In this document: one piece after another, positions 62,971 to 64,000 of the stretch
Position numbering within the stretch: the first letter of the stretch is position 1
Layout: the number at the start of each line of letters is the position of its first letter
DNA from: Aureicoccus marinus
GTDB lineage: Bacteria; Bacteroidota; Bacteroidia; Flavobacteriales; Flavobacteriaceae
Length of the DNA stretch: 64,000 nucleotides
Reading direction: 5' to 3'
NCBI RefSeq assembly: GCF_002954325.1
Contig: NZ_MQVX01000001.1
Location: forward strand, 501,546-565,545
Notes under the pieces: model-generated
What the model was told of the DNA's origin: nothing
Database searches by the model: none
What the model saw: the letters and a program-made list of their open reading frames with translations, nothing else
Made by a program: the position numbers and the translations under genes

Positions 62971-64000
62971 TTAGTTGCGAAGGGGTTTACCGGTTTTCAA
63001 CATATGCTGAATTCTCTCGAGTGTTTTACGCTCGGTACATAAAGACAAGAAAGCCTCACGCTCAATATCCAGCAAGTACTGCTCACTTACCAGACTCGGT
63101 TCAGAAAGATCTCCACCGGCCATAACGTAGGCCAGCTTGTTAGCGATCTTCTTATCGTGCTCAGAAATGTAGTGTCCGGCTTCCATACTGTCAGTTCCAA
63201 CCAGGAACATTCCCAATGCTTGCTTCCCTAAAACCTTTACATCTTTGCGGCGCATCGGTTGGGTGTATCCGGCCTCAGCCATCAGTTTTGCGTGTGCTTT
63301 TGCAGTCGCAATTTGACGGTCTTTGTTTACCACGACAATGTCTTTTCCTTTTTGAAGGATTCCCGTGTCGAAAGCCTCGTATGCAGAGGTAGAAACTTTC
63401 GCCATCCCGATGGTCAGAAAGTGCTCTTGCAGCACATTGAGTTCCACATCATTTTTACGGAAGGTATCCGAAGCGCGAAGAGCCATTTCTTTGGATCCAC
63501 CACCACCAGGAATTACCCCGACACCAAATTCGACCAATCCGATGTAGGATTCTGCCGCAGCAACAACTTTGTCAGCGTGCAAGGTGAGCTCACATCCTCC
63601 TCCTAAACACATCCCGTGTGGTGCGGAAATGGTTGGAATAGAGGAGTAGCGCATGCGCATCATGGTGTCCTGGAAGTACTTAATGGCTTGATTCAGTTCG
63701 TCGTATTCCTGTTCTACCGCCATCATAAAGATCATCCCGATGTTGGCACCAACAGAGAAGTTTGCCGCCTGATTTCCGACAACCAGTCCTTGAAAGTCTT
63801 TTTCGGCCAAGTCAATGGCGGTGTTTAGTCCGGCTAAAACGTCACCACCAATGGTGTTCATTTTAGACTGGAATTCAACATTCAAGATGCCATCTCCCAG
63901 GTCTTCCACCACAACACCACTGTTTTTAAATACCTCGTGGCTTTTGCGGATGTTATCCAGGATGATGAAGGCATCCTGTCCAGGAATTTTTTGGTGATCC
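62971..64000 (-). CDS. fadB: 3-hydroxyacyl-CoA dehydrogenase/enoyl-CoA hydratase, C-terminal part (cut by window edge)
   Basis: The frame is open to base 64000, so the N terminus lies outside the window. The visible 342 residues contain an enoyl-CoA hydratase/isomerase domain. NFSVGANIGMIFMMAVEQEY forms one oxyanion-hole strand. ISAPHGMCLGGGCELTLHADKVVAAAESYIGLVEFGVGVIPGGGGSKE holds the second, with the two catalytic glutamates. A helical tail follows (LLDIEREAFLSLCTERKTLERIQHML). The domain order NAD-dehydrogenase then hydratase is inferred from the family, because the dehydrogenase half is not seen here. Same operon as thiolase, 26 bp apart. Confidence 0.88.
   Translation of the reverse strand, partial: DHQKIPGQDAFIILDNIRKSHEVFKNSGVVVEDLGDGILNVEFQSKMNTIGGDVLAGLNTAIDLAEKDFQGLVVGNQAANFSVGANIGMIFMMAVEQEYDELNQAIKYFQDTMMRMRYSSIPTISAPHGMCLGGGCELTLHADKVVAAAESYIGLVEFGVGVIPGGGGSKEMALRASDTFRKNDVELNVLQEHFLTIGMAKVSTSAYEAFDTGILQKGKDIVVVNKDRQIATAKAHAKLMAEAGYTQPMRRKDVKVLGKQALGMFLVGTDSMEAGHYISEHDKKIANKLAYVMAGGDLSEPSLVSEQYLLDIEREAFLSLCTERKTLERIQHMLKTGKPLRN

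Overview
The window looks like chromosome of a marine Flavobacteriaceae (Bacteroidota). Supporting signs are a TonB-dependent receptor with a carboxypeptidase-like plug extension, many lipoproteins and DUF families typical of the group (DUF2141, DUF2490, DUF2807/head-GIN, DUF4870, 2TM), and promoters of the Bacteroidota TAnnTTTG type. Shine-Dalgarno sequences are weak or absent. I see no mobile element, CRISPR array, rRNA or tRNA.

Layout. (1) 465-10240: a co-directional laminarin/beta-1,3-glucan operon. It holds a GH149-type phosphorylase, a GH17 lipoprotein (frame broken), a clan-A hydrolase lipoprotein, a GH30 lipoprotein, a GPH-family symporter and a second GH17 without a signal peptide, closed by a strong terminator. 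(2) 10331-15343: a TetR regulator with an operator-like palindrome in its promoter, an AlkB-type hydroxylase, a periplasmic lactonase plus GntP permease pair, rpiA, and a 41-aa membrane protein. (3) 15447-17382: a TPR protein, a candidate small RNA and trxB. (4) 17403-21082: an envelope module (head-GIN lipoprotein, PspC, PadR, DUF4870). (5) 21149-27214: DUF4442, a second GPH symporter, an AIM24-like protein, nudK, a PBP4-like peptidase and oxyR. (6) 27311-35727: DUF2141, a TonB receptor, DoxX and a LytS/LytTR two-component operon with four 2TM domains. (7) 35804-59794: LETM1-like, DUF547, outer-membrane and OsmC-fusion proteins, large secreted beta-propeller proteins, M1 and M28 peptidases, TMEM175, and trehalose synthesis (OtsAB) divergent from a GH15 enzyme. 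(8) 59886-64000: fatty-acid beta-oxidation genes (acyl-CoA dehydrogenase, thiolase and a trifunctional-type enzyme cut by the window edge).

The most interesting finding is regulatory. Five promoters in this window share one rigid layout: two 9-bp direct repeats like ACARTTCRG spaced by exactly 12 bp, then exactly 33 bp, then an octamer of the form GAnnTTTG, which is a Bacteroidota -7 box whose first T is replaced. The repeat pair matches the binding mode of LytTR-domain regulators. The five promoters precede the head-GIN lipoprotein, the DUF2141 protein, the TonB receptor, the first gene of the LytS/LytTR operon, and the first free 2TM gene inside that operon. This predicts a self-regulated envelope regulon driven by the LytTR regulator at 34972-35727.

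A second cross-cutting point is that four genes (GH17, PaiB-like, beta-propeller/NTF2-like, GH15) are each broken by one small frameshift. In every case the frame returns by adding one or two C or G bases to a short C/G run, so base-calling errors are a serious alternative to true pseudogenes.
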